The position numbers and the translations under genes were made by a program. From Bacillota bacterium (lineage in GTDB: Bacteria > Bacillota > UBA4882 > UBA8346), in NCBI GenBank assembly GCA_023417475.1, contig JAEZFP010000040.1:1-41747 (forward strand): DNA of 41,747 nucleotides. Direction: 5' to 3'. A model generated the notes under the pieces. The model made no database searches. It was not told the origin of the DNA and saw only the letters and a program-made list of their open reading frames with translations. Positions 23,120 to 30,640 of this stretch are shown in pieces (the first letter of the stretch is position 1; every line of letters starts with the position of its first letter).

Positions 23120-23329
23120 ACCTCCAATAGGTATTATTGCCGGCACGATAAATGTTTTTGTCAGGTCAATAAATATAAATGAGATCATGATAAATATTAT
23201 TATCAGGTCAATAAATATAAATGCAACCTTGATAAATAGTTTTTCATGGTCAATAAATATTTTTTCCAGCATGATAAATGTAATTCCGAGCACGATAAAT
23301 ATTTTATTGAATTTAAAAAGTATTATTCT
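23120..23329. repeat. AT-rich 21-bp tandem array (about 10 units)
   Basis: The core ATAAAT recurs exactly every 21 bp at 23148, 23169, 23190, 23211, 23232, 23253, 23274 and 23295, with decayed units on both sides. Units alternate between a GATAAAT and a TCAATAAAT form, giving a 42-bp higher-order repeat (TCAGGTCAATAAATATAAAT at 23161 and 23203). The array is far more AT-rich than its surroundings. Long frames are open on both strands (heptads such as RSININ or FIDL), but that follows from a period divisible by three. No start with a convincing ribosome site was found, so I do not call a gene. Confidence 0.8.
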
Positions 23330-23388
23330 CGGAAAGAAATATTAAAAATTACGAATTATTATCGAAAAGAATCGTCGGCGATTATTGG

Positions 23389-23417
23389 TTGACGAATGCC
23401 GGTTAACGAATTATAAT
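23389..23417 (+). promoter_or_regulatory. Promoter of the Lrp/AsnC gene
   Basis: TTGACG (23389-23394), 17 nt, perfect TATAAT (23412-23417). Two near-identical direct repeats, GGTTGACGAAT and GGTTAACGAAT, overlap the -35 to -10 region and could be the regulator's own binding sites. Confidence 0.75.
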
Positions 23418-23434
23418 CTGTTTATGAGAGGTGA

Positions 23435-23902
23435 TTGAGAATTTTAGACGACATAGATTTAAAGATACTGAATATAATTCAGAACGACGCGCGAATCGCC
23501 AATGCCGAAATTGCCCGCCAGGTCGGGATGGCGCCTTCGGCGACCTTGGAACGGTTGCGGAAATTGGAGGAGAACGGGGCGATCCAAAAGTATGAAACGC
23601 GGTTGAAACCGCAAATGCTGGGCTTTGGGTTGCTGGCGTTCGTGTTTGTCCGGATTGACGGTCCGGCGACGGCGCTGGCGACCGGGGAACGGATCGCCGC
23701 GTTGCCCGAGGTGCAGGAGGTACATCATATCGCCGGCGAGGACTGTTTTTTGGTAAAGATCCGGGCGGCCGATACTGAAAAGCTTGGGGAGTTGTTGCGG
23801 GAAAAATTAGGACAGATTGAAACGATTCGTTCCACCAAGACAACCATTGCCTTTACGACACTGAAGGAGACCCACGAGCTTCCAATCACCGGAAATAAAT
23901 AA
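23435..23902 (+). CDS. Lrp/AsnC-family transcriptional regulator
   Basis: About 155 residues: an N-terminal winged HTH (DLKILNIIQNDARIANAEIARQVGMAPSATLERLRKLEENGAI) and a C-terminal RAM ligand-binding domain (GLLAFVFVRIDG, VQEVHHIAGEDCFLVKIRA). Such proteins form octamers and respond to amino acids. The start is either TTG 23435, only 3 nt after GAGAGG, or ATT 23441, 9 nt after GAGG; the latter gives the family-typical N-terminus. The cupin gene follows after 13 bp, so both are likely in one operon and perhaps function together. Confidence 0.88.
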   Translation: MRILDDIDLKILNIIQNDARIANAEIARQVGMAPSATLERLRKLEENGAIQKYETRLKPQMLGFGLLAFVFVRIDGPATALATGERIAALPEVQEVHHIAGEDCFLVKIRAADTEKLGELLREKLGQIETIRSTKTTIAFTTLKETHELPITGNK

Positions 23903-23915
23903 GGAGAGTGCTGAT

Positions 23916-24278
23916 ATGCTGGAAAAGGTTAATTTGGCGCAAAAGTTCGCCCTGATCCGGGAACAATGGCAACAGCGCGTTGTCGGAGAGTTAAACGACT
24001 CCTACGTAAAACTGGTAAAACTTCAAGGCGAGTTCGTTTGGCACCATCACGAAATTGAAGACGAACTGTTTATGGTGGTCCGGGGACAGCTAATCATTAA
24101 ACTTCGGGACGGCGATGTGACGTTGAACGAGGGGGAATTCCTGGTAATCCCGCGGGGAGTGGAACATATGCCCTTCGCGGCTGCCGAGGTATGGGTAATG
24201 CTGTTTGAACAGAAATCCACCGTCAATACGGGCAATGTGGTCGACGAGCGGACCCATCCTAACGTAGAGACGATATAA
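23916..24278 (+). CDS. Single-domain cupin protein
   Basis: A 120-residue cupin. Motif 1 is VWHHHEIEDELFMVVRGQLIIKL (metal ligands probably two of His43-45 plus Glu50), motif 2 GEFLVIPRGVEHMP (His84). A mononuclear metal site is therefore expected, but the reaction is unknown. AAGGAG precedes the ATG. It sits 13 bp after the Lrp-type regulator. Confidence 0.85.
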   Translation: MLEKVNLAQKFALIREQWQQRVVGELNDSYVKLVKLQGEFVWHHHEIEDELFMVVRGQLIIKLRDGDVTLNEGEFLVIPRGVEHMPFAAAEVWVMLFEQKSTVNTGNVVDERTHPNVETI

Positions 24279-24408
24279 GTCGGATTCTGTCCAATCAAAA
24301 CCGGAAAGATGCGACAGGAATCGTTACGCTGATTGCGAATTGTAAGATGAGTTCGATATTTGCGAAACAACCGCGTTGTGATGACGCGCAAGAAAGGTAA
24401 GTTACAAC

Positions 24409-25170
24409 ATGATTGCGATCTTACAATCACTACACTTGTCCCCGGCGCAATGGGGGCTGGCGGCGTTATGCGCGATGATGTTCGGGTTTTCAAAGACCGG
24501 CATCAATGGCCTCAATACTTTGGCGATTCCGATTATGGCCGGCATCTTCGGCGGGAAAACCTCCGCGGCGATCGTGCTGCCGATGTTGATCACCGGCGAT
24601 CTGATGGCGGTGCGGCATTACAGCAAGCACGCCAATTGGTCGCATATTTGGAAACTGGCGCCGTGGACCGGCGCCGGATTGATTTTGGGGTTACTGGTTG
24701 GGAAAGCCATCAATGACCGGCAGTTTAAAACGATAATCGCCGTCTCGATCCTGATCTGTCTGGGCATCATGCTCTGGCTCAACCGGAAAAAAGGCGAACC
24801 GGTTCAGATTCCCCAGCAGTGGTGGTTTGCCGCGGTCATGGGTTTGGCGGGCGGGTTTACCACCATGATCGGCAACGCCGCCGGGCCGGTGATGACGGTT
24901 TATTTCCTGTCGATGCGTTTGTCCAAATATGATTTCATCGGCACCGGAGCTTGGTTTTTCGCCCTGATTAACCTGACCAAACTGCCGTTGCAGATCTTTT
25001 TTTGGGAAGCCATCAACTGGCAGACGTTGGCTTTCGACGCGGTGATGATCCCGGCGATCGTCGGCGGCGCGTTGCTCGGAATCTGGGCGGTCAAACGGAT
25101 TCCGGAGAAGCCCTTCCGCCTGGCGGTGATGGCGCTGACGGTTTTGGCGGCGCTCAAGTTGCTTTTTTAA
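24409..25170 (+). CDS. TauE/SafE-family membrane exporter
   Basis: A 253-residue protein with about eight hydrophobic segments. The two half repeats of the family can be seen: GFSKTGINGLNTLAIPIMAGIFGGKTSAAIVLPMLITGDL near the N-terminus, and GLAGGFTTMIGNAAGPVMTVYFLS in the middle. TauE/SafE proteins export sulfite, sulfoacetate or other organic anions; the substrate is not deducible here. A 130-bp gap separates it from the cupin gene. Confidence 0.88.
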   Translation: MIAILQSLHLSPAQWGLAALCAMMFGFSKTGINGLNTLAIPIMAGIFGGKTSAAIVLPMLITGDLMAVRHYSKHANWSHIWKLAPWTGAGLILGLLVGKAINDRQFKTIIAVSILICLGIMLWLNRKKGEPVQIPQQWWFAAVMGLAGGFTTMIGNAAGPVMTVYFLSMRLSKYDFIGTGAWFFALINLTKLPLQIFFWEAINWQTLAFDAVMIPAIVGGALLGIWAVKRIPEKPFRLAVMALTVLAALKLLF

Positions 25171-25197
25171 GCAAGTTTCCGGAACCGTCCGGCAATG

Positions 25198-25236
25198 AAA
25201 AAGCGGGTTGTCGCAGTTGGCGACAGCCCGCTTTTT
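25198..25236 (+). terminator. Terminator of the TauE-like gene
   Basis: AAAAAGCGGGTTGTCGC pairs with GGCGACAGCCCGCTTTTT around a 4-nt loop (one mismatch). It is symmetrical enough to serve also the convergent gene at 25397. Confidence 0.9.
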
Positions 25237-25396
25237 ATAAAATGGGCCGAAGTGCGACCCCTGCCCCTTAAATGGATAACTATAAGGCTTTGAACGCTAT
25301 TAGCTACGAAGTGGTTATCCTTTTAAAGGACCAAAGGATCGCAGTTGGACTTCCGAAGTTTCTTCCAAATCGCTTCTGACAAGCCATCAACACCCT

Positions 25397-26359
25397 TTAC
25401 TTCTTAATAATCACGGCCGTCCCAACCGGGAGATACGGGAAAAATTCTTCGATATCCTGATTGGTCAAACCGATGCAACCCCAGGTCCAGTCAAGGGCAA
25501 AGCCGGGTTGGGTCCCGCCGTGGATGCCGACGCCGCCTCCCAAACGGGTTAGTTGCGGCGGTGCGCTTTTCTGTTTGAAAGCGGTGGTGATGGCTTGGTA
25601 TTCCGAATTGCCAATCAATTGTTTTTGAATACCGCGCGCCGCGTCTTCAATATTGGGGTAGCCCAATCGGAGCCATCGGGTTCCCAGGAATTCGTCGGCC
25701 GGTTGCAAGATACTCCGTTCCACAATATAAAAATAGCCTTCGGGGGTTTTGTGATCGCCTTGGATCTCCTTGTCGCCGGACCCGCCGTCGCCAAAGGAGA
25801 CATGATAGGATTTGAGCCACACATTGCCGGCGAACAGCGACAGCAGATGGTCGGATTTATCGATCACAAGCTGCATGGCGGGATTGGCGATTCCTTTTTC
25901 GGCCAGCACGGTTCGTAAAGGACGTTGGCTCAACGCCAACAAATCGGAACCGGGCAGGGTCAATACCTGTCCGGGATAGATCAGGGAGCCGCTCAGTTGG
26001 TTGGCTTGATTCAGCGCGGCAACGGAAGTGCCGTTTTTTACGGCAATGAGGTATAACGTATCGCCTTTTTGGACCGTATACTTTTCATAGCTCCCTTCCG
26101 TCCCCGGGATCAGCAAGACGTGGCCCGGGATTAACTGATCGGTCTGCAATGAGTTGTATTGTTGCAGATCATTATGGGAAATCCCGAAACGCTTGGCGAT
26201 CCGGGTCAACGTGTCGCCACTCGCCACGGTGTAGACGGTGGGCGGTTTGGGGATGGCGGCTTGGGCCGGTTGGCTGATCCCGGCCAGCAACCCCATTACG
26301 GTACAGGCGACGATCAGCGGGAAACTGAAGCGCGAAACCGGTCGATGGTGTTGTTGCAT
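25397..26359 (-). CDS. LysM-YkuD L,D-transpeptidase
   Basis: A 320-residue exported protein: signal peptide (about 10-35, ending PAQAA), LysM 1 (41-86), LysM 2 (93-136), and a YkuD domain (about 160-320) with His280 in GIHGG and catalytic Cys295 in WTWGCIGL. The usual SxGCIR is WGCIGL, a variant seen in ErfK-like members. It would form 3-3 crosslinks or anchor proteins in peptidoglycan. The nearest ribosome site (GGAGAGG) is rather far, about 12 nt, from the ATG. Confidence 0.88.
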   Translation of the reverse strand: MQQHHRPVSRFSFPLIVACTVMGLLAGISQPAQAAIPKPPTVYTVASGDTLTRIAKRFGISHNDLQQYNSLQTDQLIPGHVLLIPGTEGSYEKYTVQKGDTLYLIAVKNGTSVAALNQANQLSGSLIYPGQVLTLPGSDLLALSQRPLRTVLAEKGIANPAMQLVIDKSDHLLSLFAGNVWLKSYHVSFGDGGSGDKEIQGDHKTPEGYFYIVERSILQPADEFLGTRWLRLGYPNIEDAARGIQKQLIGNSEYQAITTAFKQKSAPPQLTRLGGGVGIHGGTQPGFALDWTWGCIGLTNQDIEEFFPYLPVGTAVIIKK

Positions 26360-26668
26360 TGGCGTTTTGTCCTCTCCTTGATATAGTGAATGATTATTAA
26401 AAACAGGAAAAGTAGCTCAAAAACGAGACGTAATTGTCTTCTAGAACGGTAGCGGTTTCCCTCTCGGTAAATGATGTTAAAGCGGGCTGCTTAAACAAAA
26501 GGTTATTTGTAATTTCCATGCGACGTGAATATCAATTCCGTGAAAGACCATGGCTATGTCCGCCCCGGGTCCTAATTGTCCCTTGAAGAATTTCAAATAT
26601 GACACCCAGTTGTCCGCTTCCGTGCGGTATAATAAAACCAACTAGAAAAATCCAGGAGGCTCCATTCC
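26360..26668. other. Intergenic region
   Basis: This 309-bp divergent region has no open frame with a ribosome site and no clear structure. A TATAAT at 26628 is the likely -10 for the AlkC gene (AGGAGG precedes its ATG), but no good -35 is found at the right distance. Confidence 0.5.
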
Positions 26669-27772
26669 ATGCCCGAACCCTTAAAAGCAATTTACCACGA
26701 GGAATTTCTCCGTCAATTCGGCGGCTTGGTTCAATCGGCTTACCCGCCGTTTGACAGCGAAGCCTTTGTGGCGGCGGTTTTGGACGATCCCTGGGACGAG
26801 TTGGAGTTGAAAGCGCGGCTGCGCCGGATCAGCGCGACGTTGGGCCGGTTTTTGCCGTCCCGTTACGAGGCGGCATTGGCGGTGCTGTTTGCGATTGATG
26901 AGGTCTGCACCGGATTTCCCTATCTGTTTTTCCCGGATTTTGTGGCCGTGTATGGGCAGGACGCGGCGGACTGGGAGCTTTCCGTCAAAGCGTTGGAGCG
27001 GTTCACCCCGAAATCATCGGCGGAATTTGCGGTCCGGCCGTTTCTGTTGCGCGACCCGGAGCGGATGATGGCGCAGATGCGGCGCTGGGCCGGCCATCCG
27101 GATGAGCGTGTCCGGCGGTTGGCGAGCGAGGGCTGCCGGCCCCGGTTGCCCTGGGGACAGACTTTACCGCCGTTTATCGCCGATCCCGCTCCCGTGCTGG
27201 CGGTGTTGGAGTTGCTCAAAGCCGATCCGGCGCTGTATGTACGGAAAAGCGTCGCCAACAACTTAAACGATATCGCCAAAGACCACCCGGACCGGGTGCT
27301 GGAGACCGCGCGGCGCTGGCAAGGCGAGCATCCGTCGACCGACTGGATCATCCGGCAAGGGTGCCGCAATTTGGTTCGCAAAGCCGATCCGCGGGCGTTG
27401 GCGTTGTTTGGCTACGCGGAACCGGCGGGACCGACGGAATTGATCACTTCAGCCGCATTAACGGTGACGCCGGCCGTGGTGCCGATCGGGGGAAAATGCG
27501 CGCTCCGCTACGAGCTGCGGGTCCGCGCGGGAGAACCGGTCCGGCTGCGGATCGAATATGGAATTGATTTCGTGAAAGCATCCGGACGGACCTCGCGCAA
27601 GCTGTTCCTCGCAATCGATAAGATCGTTCCGGGCGGACAACTGCTTGCCGGCGTCCGGACCCACTCCTGGGCCGATCTGACCACCCGCCGCCATTACCCG
27701 GGTCACCATCGGATCGTCCTGTCGGTGAACGGGAAAGAAGTGGCTGAAACCGTTTTGACGTTGCAAGGCTGA
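26669..27772 (+). CDS. alkC: AlkC-type DNA alkylation repair glycosylase
   Basis: A 367-residue protein. Residues about 1-250 form HEAT-like helical repeats (for example RVRRLASEGCRPRLPWG at 148-163, VRKSVANNLNDIAKDHPDRVL at 191-211, and DWIIRQGCRNLVRKADPRAL), the AlkD/AlkC fold that removes N-alkylated bases. Residues about 262-367 form an Ig-like beta domain (TPAVVPIGGKCALRYELRVRAG...VNGKEVAETVLTL), which distinguishes AlkC from AlkD. AlkC favours 3-methyladenine and 3-methylcytosine (family knowledge). The pyrophosphatase-like gene follows 32 bp later. Confidence 0.85.
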   Translation: MPEPLKAIYHEEFLRQFGGLVQSAYPPFDSEAFVAAVLDDPWDELELKARLRRISATLGRFLPSRYEAALAVLFAIDEVCTGFPYLFFPDFVAVYGQDAADWELSVKALERFTPKSSAEFAVRPFLLRDPERMMAQMRRWAGHPDERVRRLASEGCRPRLPWGQTLPPFIADPAPVLAVLELLKADPALYVRKSVANNLNDIAKDHPDRVLETARRWQGEHPSTDWIIRQGCRNLVRKADPRALALFGYAEPAGPTELITSAALTVTPAVVPIGGKCALRYELRVRAGEPVRLRIEYGIDFVKASGRTSRKLFLAIDKIVPGGQLLAGVRTHSWADLTTRRHYPGHHRIVLSVNGKEVAETVLTLQG

Positions 27773-27804
27773 ACGTGGAGCGAGTGTACGGCAAAGGAGG
27801 TAAG

Positions 27805-28203
27805 ATGATAGACCCCAATCAAACGGAATTTTGGCGAATGCTTGATGAGTTGGTGAGCCGCTCGGAACTGGTGATCGACCGGCCCAAAGGCTCAAGTCAT
27901 CCCCGCTATCCCGCGATTGTTTATGCGGTGGATTACGGCTATCTGAAAGAGACCACGGCGATGGACGGCGGCGGGATTGACGTTTGGCGCGGTACCGCGG
28001 CGCGGCGGGAACTGGATGCCATCATCTGCACTGTGGATCTGGTAAAGAGGGACTCAGAAATGAAGCTCTTAATCGGTTGCACCGACCGGGAAAAAACGCT
28101 GATTGAGCAATTTCATAATCAGTCGCAAGGGATGAAGGGGCTTTTGATCCTGCGGAATCGCGACACGGGCGACTCACCCCTTGAGGCGGCGAGGCGCCGG
28201 TGA
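27805..28203 (+). CDS. Inorganic pyrophosphatase-like protein lacking one metal-ligand Asp
   Basis: A 132-residue protein. VIDRPKGSSHPRYPAIVYAVDYGYLKETTAMDGGGIDVW (23-61) follows the family I pyrophosphatase layout, including the YGY segment. The metal motif D-x-D-x-x-D reads Asp54-Gly55-Gly56-Gly57-Ile58-Asp59, so the middle Asp is missing. It is also shorter than E. coli Ppa (176). It may hydrolyse another phosphate compound or not be an enzyme. Start ATG 27805 has AAAGGAGG 4-5 nt upstream; an upstream GTG has none. It probably shares a transcript with alkC. Confidence 0.7.
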   Translation: MIDPNQTEFWRMLDELVSRSELVIDRPKGSSHPRYPAIVYAVDYGYLKETTAMDGGGIDVWRGTAARRELDAIICTVDLVKRDSEMKLLIGCTDREKTLIEQFHNQSQGMKGLLILRNRDTGDSPLEAARRR

Positions 28204-28370
28204 AAATGGTTTTTTAATCTTAGGGAAACACTGATTAATTAATCAGACAGCATAATTAGACACTAGCTTGGCGCTGTTTGCTGGTGTTTCCCGGCAAAGT
28301 TTCGATTAAATCGGCGCTTCCTTAGGCGCCACGGATATGTCCTTATATCCATTTTGCGTGATCGCGAGCA

Positions 28371-28601
28371 AGAATGGACATAACGACTCCCGGAATGGGG
28401 ATAACTGGAACCGCCGGGCGCTTCCTGCCTTTCGGAATGTGGATAACTACTACTCCGGAACCCTTCCCAACGACCCAAATGTGGCTAACCGGAACCGAGG
28501 GGCGTTTTTTAACTACCGGAATGTGGATAACTGCCTCCCGAATGGGGATAACCGGAAGTTGGCGACCGTTCCCCACGTGTTGTCTGGGGATAAGCGGTCG
28601 T
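28371..28601. repeat. 21/42-bp periodic array with DnaA-box-like motifs
   Basis: A motif AATGTGGATAAC recurs with starts at 28373, 28394, 28436, 28478, 28520, 28541 and 28583, always a multiple of 21 bp apart. Two copies contain TGTGGATAA, the exact complement of the canonical DnaA box TTATCCACA (28438 and 28522). TGTGGCTAA (28480) and TGGGGATAA (28396, 28543, 28585) differ by one base. Units without the motif (28413, 28455, 28497, 28560) form a second type, giving a 42-bp order. Frames are open on both strands, as for any period divisible by three; no ribosome site supports a gene. Bases 28204-28370 and 28602-28777 contain nothing that I can assign. Confidence 0.75.
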
Positions 28602-28777
28602 TTTTGACAGCAGCCGAATGACCGGGTCAAACATCGCAACGCCCGTCGCTTAAACGGCCGCCCCAATTTTACGGTTGGCAATGAATCGTAGGAAAGGTTT
28701 CCGTTAAATCGGGTAGAATATCTTTGAAAGAAAATTAATTCCAGACAATCGGATAAATAAAGAACGGAGCGAACAAA

Positions 28778-29488
28778 ATGCCCTTTTATGACGAGTTTGC
28801 CGTTTGCTATGACCAGATCTTTCCGGCGGATCCGGACACCGTGAAATTTTTAGGATCGGTCTTTGGTCCGCCGGGCGGAAAGTTGGCCGACTTGGCTTGC
28901 GGCACTGGCGGATATGCGTCGGCTTTGGCCGAAGCCGGCTTCGAAGTGACCGGAATCGACCTGTCGGAGAGCATGATCGAGTTGGCGTTTGCCAAAGCGG
29001 CCGGCCGGAACGGGCTGCGTTTCTTCGCTCAGGATATGGCCAAACCGGAGATCGGCTCGGATTTCCGGGGTTGGTATTGCATCGGCAATTCCCTGGTCCA
29101 CCTGGCCGGGCCGGCGGCGATTCTCAAAGTGTTGACGCGTTGGCGACAGCTGTTGGCGCCCGGCGGACGTTGGGTGATTCAAATCCTGAACTACGACCGG
29201 ATTCTCGCCGGTCAGATCGGGACGTTGCCCACCATCACCGCTCCCGACGGCAGCGAGCTGACCCGGGCCTATGAGTTTCCCTCTAAGCAAGAGGTAATCT
29301 TCAAAACCCAACTGCGCTGCAACGGCCAGACCTTTACCAACGCCGTGCCGTTGTACCCGCTGGAACGGGCGGAGTTTCGCGGCTTATGCGAGGAAGCCGG
29401 GTTGGAGATCGAGGATGAGTGGGGCGAGTTCGACGCGACGCCGTGGACACCGGCCAGCTTCGCTTATGTCGCGGCGGGAACGGTTTGA
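28778..29488 (+). CDS. Class I SAM-dependent methyltransferase
   Basis: A 236-residue protein. SAM-binding motif I is LADLACGTGGYA (36-47), followed by an acidic VTGIDLS and a motif with FFAQDMA. The N-terminus MPFYDEFAVCYDQIF and the later LAPGGRWVIQILNYD are typical of small-molecule methyltransferases. The substrate is not deducible. A terminator follows at 29530. Confidence 0.88.
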   Translation: MPFYDEFAVCYDQIFPADPDTVKFLGSVFGPPGGKLADLACGTGGYASALAEAGFEVTGIDLSESMIELAFAKAAGRNGLRFFAQDMAKPEIGSDFRGWYCIGNSLVHLAGPAAILKVLTRWRQLLAPGGRWVIQILNYDRILAGQIGTLPTITAPDGSELTRAYEFPSKQEVIFKTQLRCNGQTFTNAVPLYPLERAEFRGLCEEAGLEIEDEWGEFDATPWTPASFAYVAAGTV

Positions 29489-29529
29489 CCGGTTGGCCGG
29501 TCGCTGGCGTGGACGACGCCATAGGATAG

Positions 29530-29577
29530 TCAAGCGGTCGGCGCCGTCAACGGCGGACGACCGCTTGATACTTTTTG
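29530..29577 (+). terminator. Terminator between methyltransferase and convergent sugar operon
   Basis: Outer stem TCAAGCGGTCG/CGACCGCTTGA encloses an inner GCCG/CGGC hairpin; CTTTTT follows on the plus strand. Confidence 0.8.
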
Positions 29578-29593
29578 CTTGGTGGAACGTTAC

Positions 29594-30634
29594 TTAAACA
29601 GTCCGGTCGTTGGCGGCGGTTTCGTAATAATCGAACGACGGGCCCAGTTTGGCTTTGAGCGGCTCGGTGGCTTGATTTAATAATTGTAACGCTTCCGGCG
29701 GCAACGGTTCGGTCGCCGCCTTGACATTGGCCTCCAGCTCCAAAACATTTCGGGAACCGGCCAATACGCAAGTCAGCGCAGGATTGGCCAATGCCCATTT
29801 GACGGCGATCTCCGGCATGGTCAGTCCGTATTCCCGGGCGATGCCGCGAATGGCCGCCAGGGCCGAATTGGTCTCGGGCTCGGCGCCGTTTTCCCCGTGA
29901 CGGACTTCGGCGCATTTACGGGCGTCGAAATGCCGGGTGCGCCGTTGCCACGTAGGAACATCGTCAAGGGTCGAATAGATGTCGGCGAGAATTCCCTGCA
30001 ATAAGACCATATACCCTAAAATGCCCACCCCGTTGGCAACGCAATAGGGCAGGATCCGGTATTCGATCGCCCGGCACAACAGGTTATAGGGCAGTTCGTT
30101 GATTACCAGCTCGGTTCGGGTATCCAACGCCTGCTGAAGTTGGTTGGGGGCGAAATTGCTGACCCCGATATAACGAATCTTCCCGGTCTCTTTCAGCCGG
30201 CGCAGGGTCGCGAAAGCCTCATCGACACCGGGACAGTCCGGCTCGTTGGTAAAATGGGCGATTCCCTTCGGCGTAATCGGCCAATGCACCATGTATAAAT
30301 CAATGTAGTCGGTTCCCAACCGTTGCAAGCTTTGTTCGCAATGGGCCGTTAAAATGTCCGGCCGGGTGTTGGAGGGACTGATCTTGGTGCCAATGATCAC
30401 TTTGTCGCGGGGGACGCCGCGCAGCGCCAGGCCGAGCGACGTCTCGCTGGCCCCGTCGTTATAGGCTTCGGCGGTGTCGAAGTAGTTGACGCCCAAAGCG
30501 ACCGCCGCCTTGACCACCGCGTTGACATCGGTTTGCTCCTGGCCGCCCCAATACTTGCCGCCGCCGAACGGCCAGCAGCCTAGGCCAAGCACTGCCAGTT
30601 CCAGATCGGATGTTCCACAATTTCTTCGTTCCAT
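29594..30634 (-). CDS. Aldo/keto reductase
   Basis: A 346-residue NAD(P)H-dependent oxidoreductase of the AKR fold. The catalytic tetrad is Asp53 and Tyr58 (NYFDTAEAYNDG), Lys84 (IIGTKIS) and His117 (YMVHWP). VIGVSNF-like IRYIGVSNFA and CVLAGSRN near the C-terminus are cofactor-site segments. It is the last gene of the sugar operon, 6 bp after the Gfo/Idh gene, so it likely handles an intermediate of the same sugar. Which one is unknown. Confidence 0.88.
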   Translation of the reverse strand: MERRNCGTSDLELAVLGLGCWPFGGGKYWGGQEQTDVNAVVKAAVALGVNYFDTAEAYNDGASETSLGLALRGVPRDKVIIGTKISPSNTRPDILTAHCEQSLQRLGTDYIDLYMVHWPITPKGIAHFTNEPDCPGVDEAFATLRRLKETGKIRYIGVSNFAPNQLQQALDTRTELVINELPYNLLCRAIEYRILPYCVANGVGILGYMVLLQGILADIYSTLDDVPTWQRRTRHFDARKCAEVRHGENGAEPETNSALAAIRGIAREYGLTMPEIAVKWALANPALTCVLAGSRNVLELEANVKAATEPLPPEALQLLNQATEPLKAKLGPSFDYYETAANDRTV

Positions 30635-30640
30635 CGCTTG

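Noticed and set aside
23120..23329. CRISPR array
   Set aside because: The unit is 21 bp with no unique spacers of 30 bp or more, and no cas genes are near.
23055..23345. Open frames across the AT-rich array on both strands, with seven-residue repeats
   Set aside because: Open frames on both strands follow from a 21-bp period without stops. The starts lie in or near the MITE-like element, and no ribosome site supports them.
25260..25340. Inverted repeat AATGGATAAC/GTTATCC near 25271-25324
   Set aside because: Short arms with a long loop and no role evident between convergent genes that already share a terminator.
28337..28681. Several open frames across the 28371 array with heptad patterns
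   Set aside because: Three frames are open at once over the same repeat, none with a ribosome site; treated as a repeat effect.
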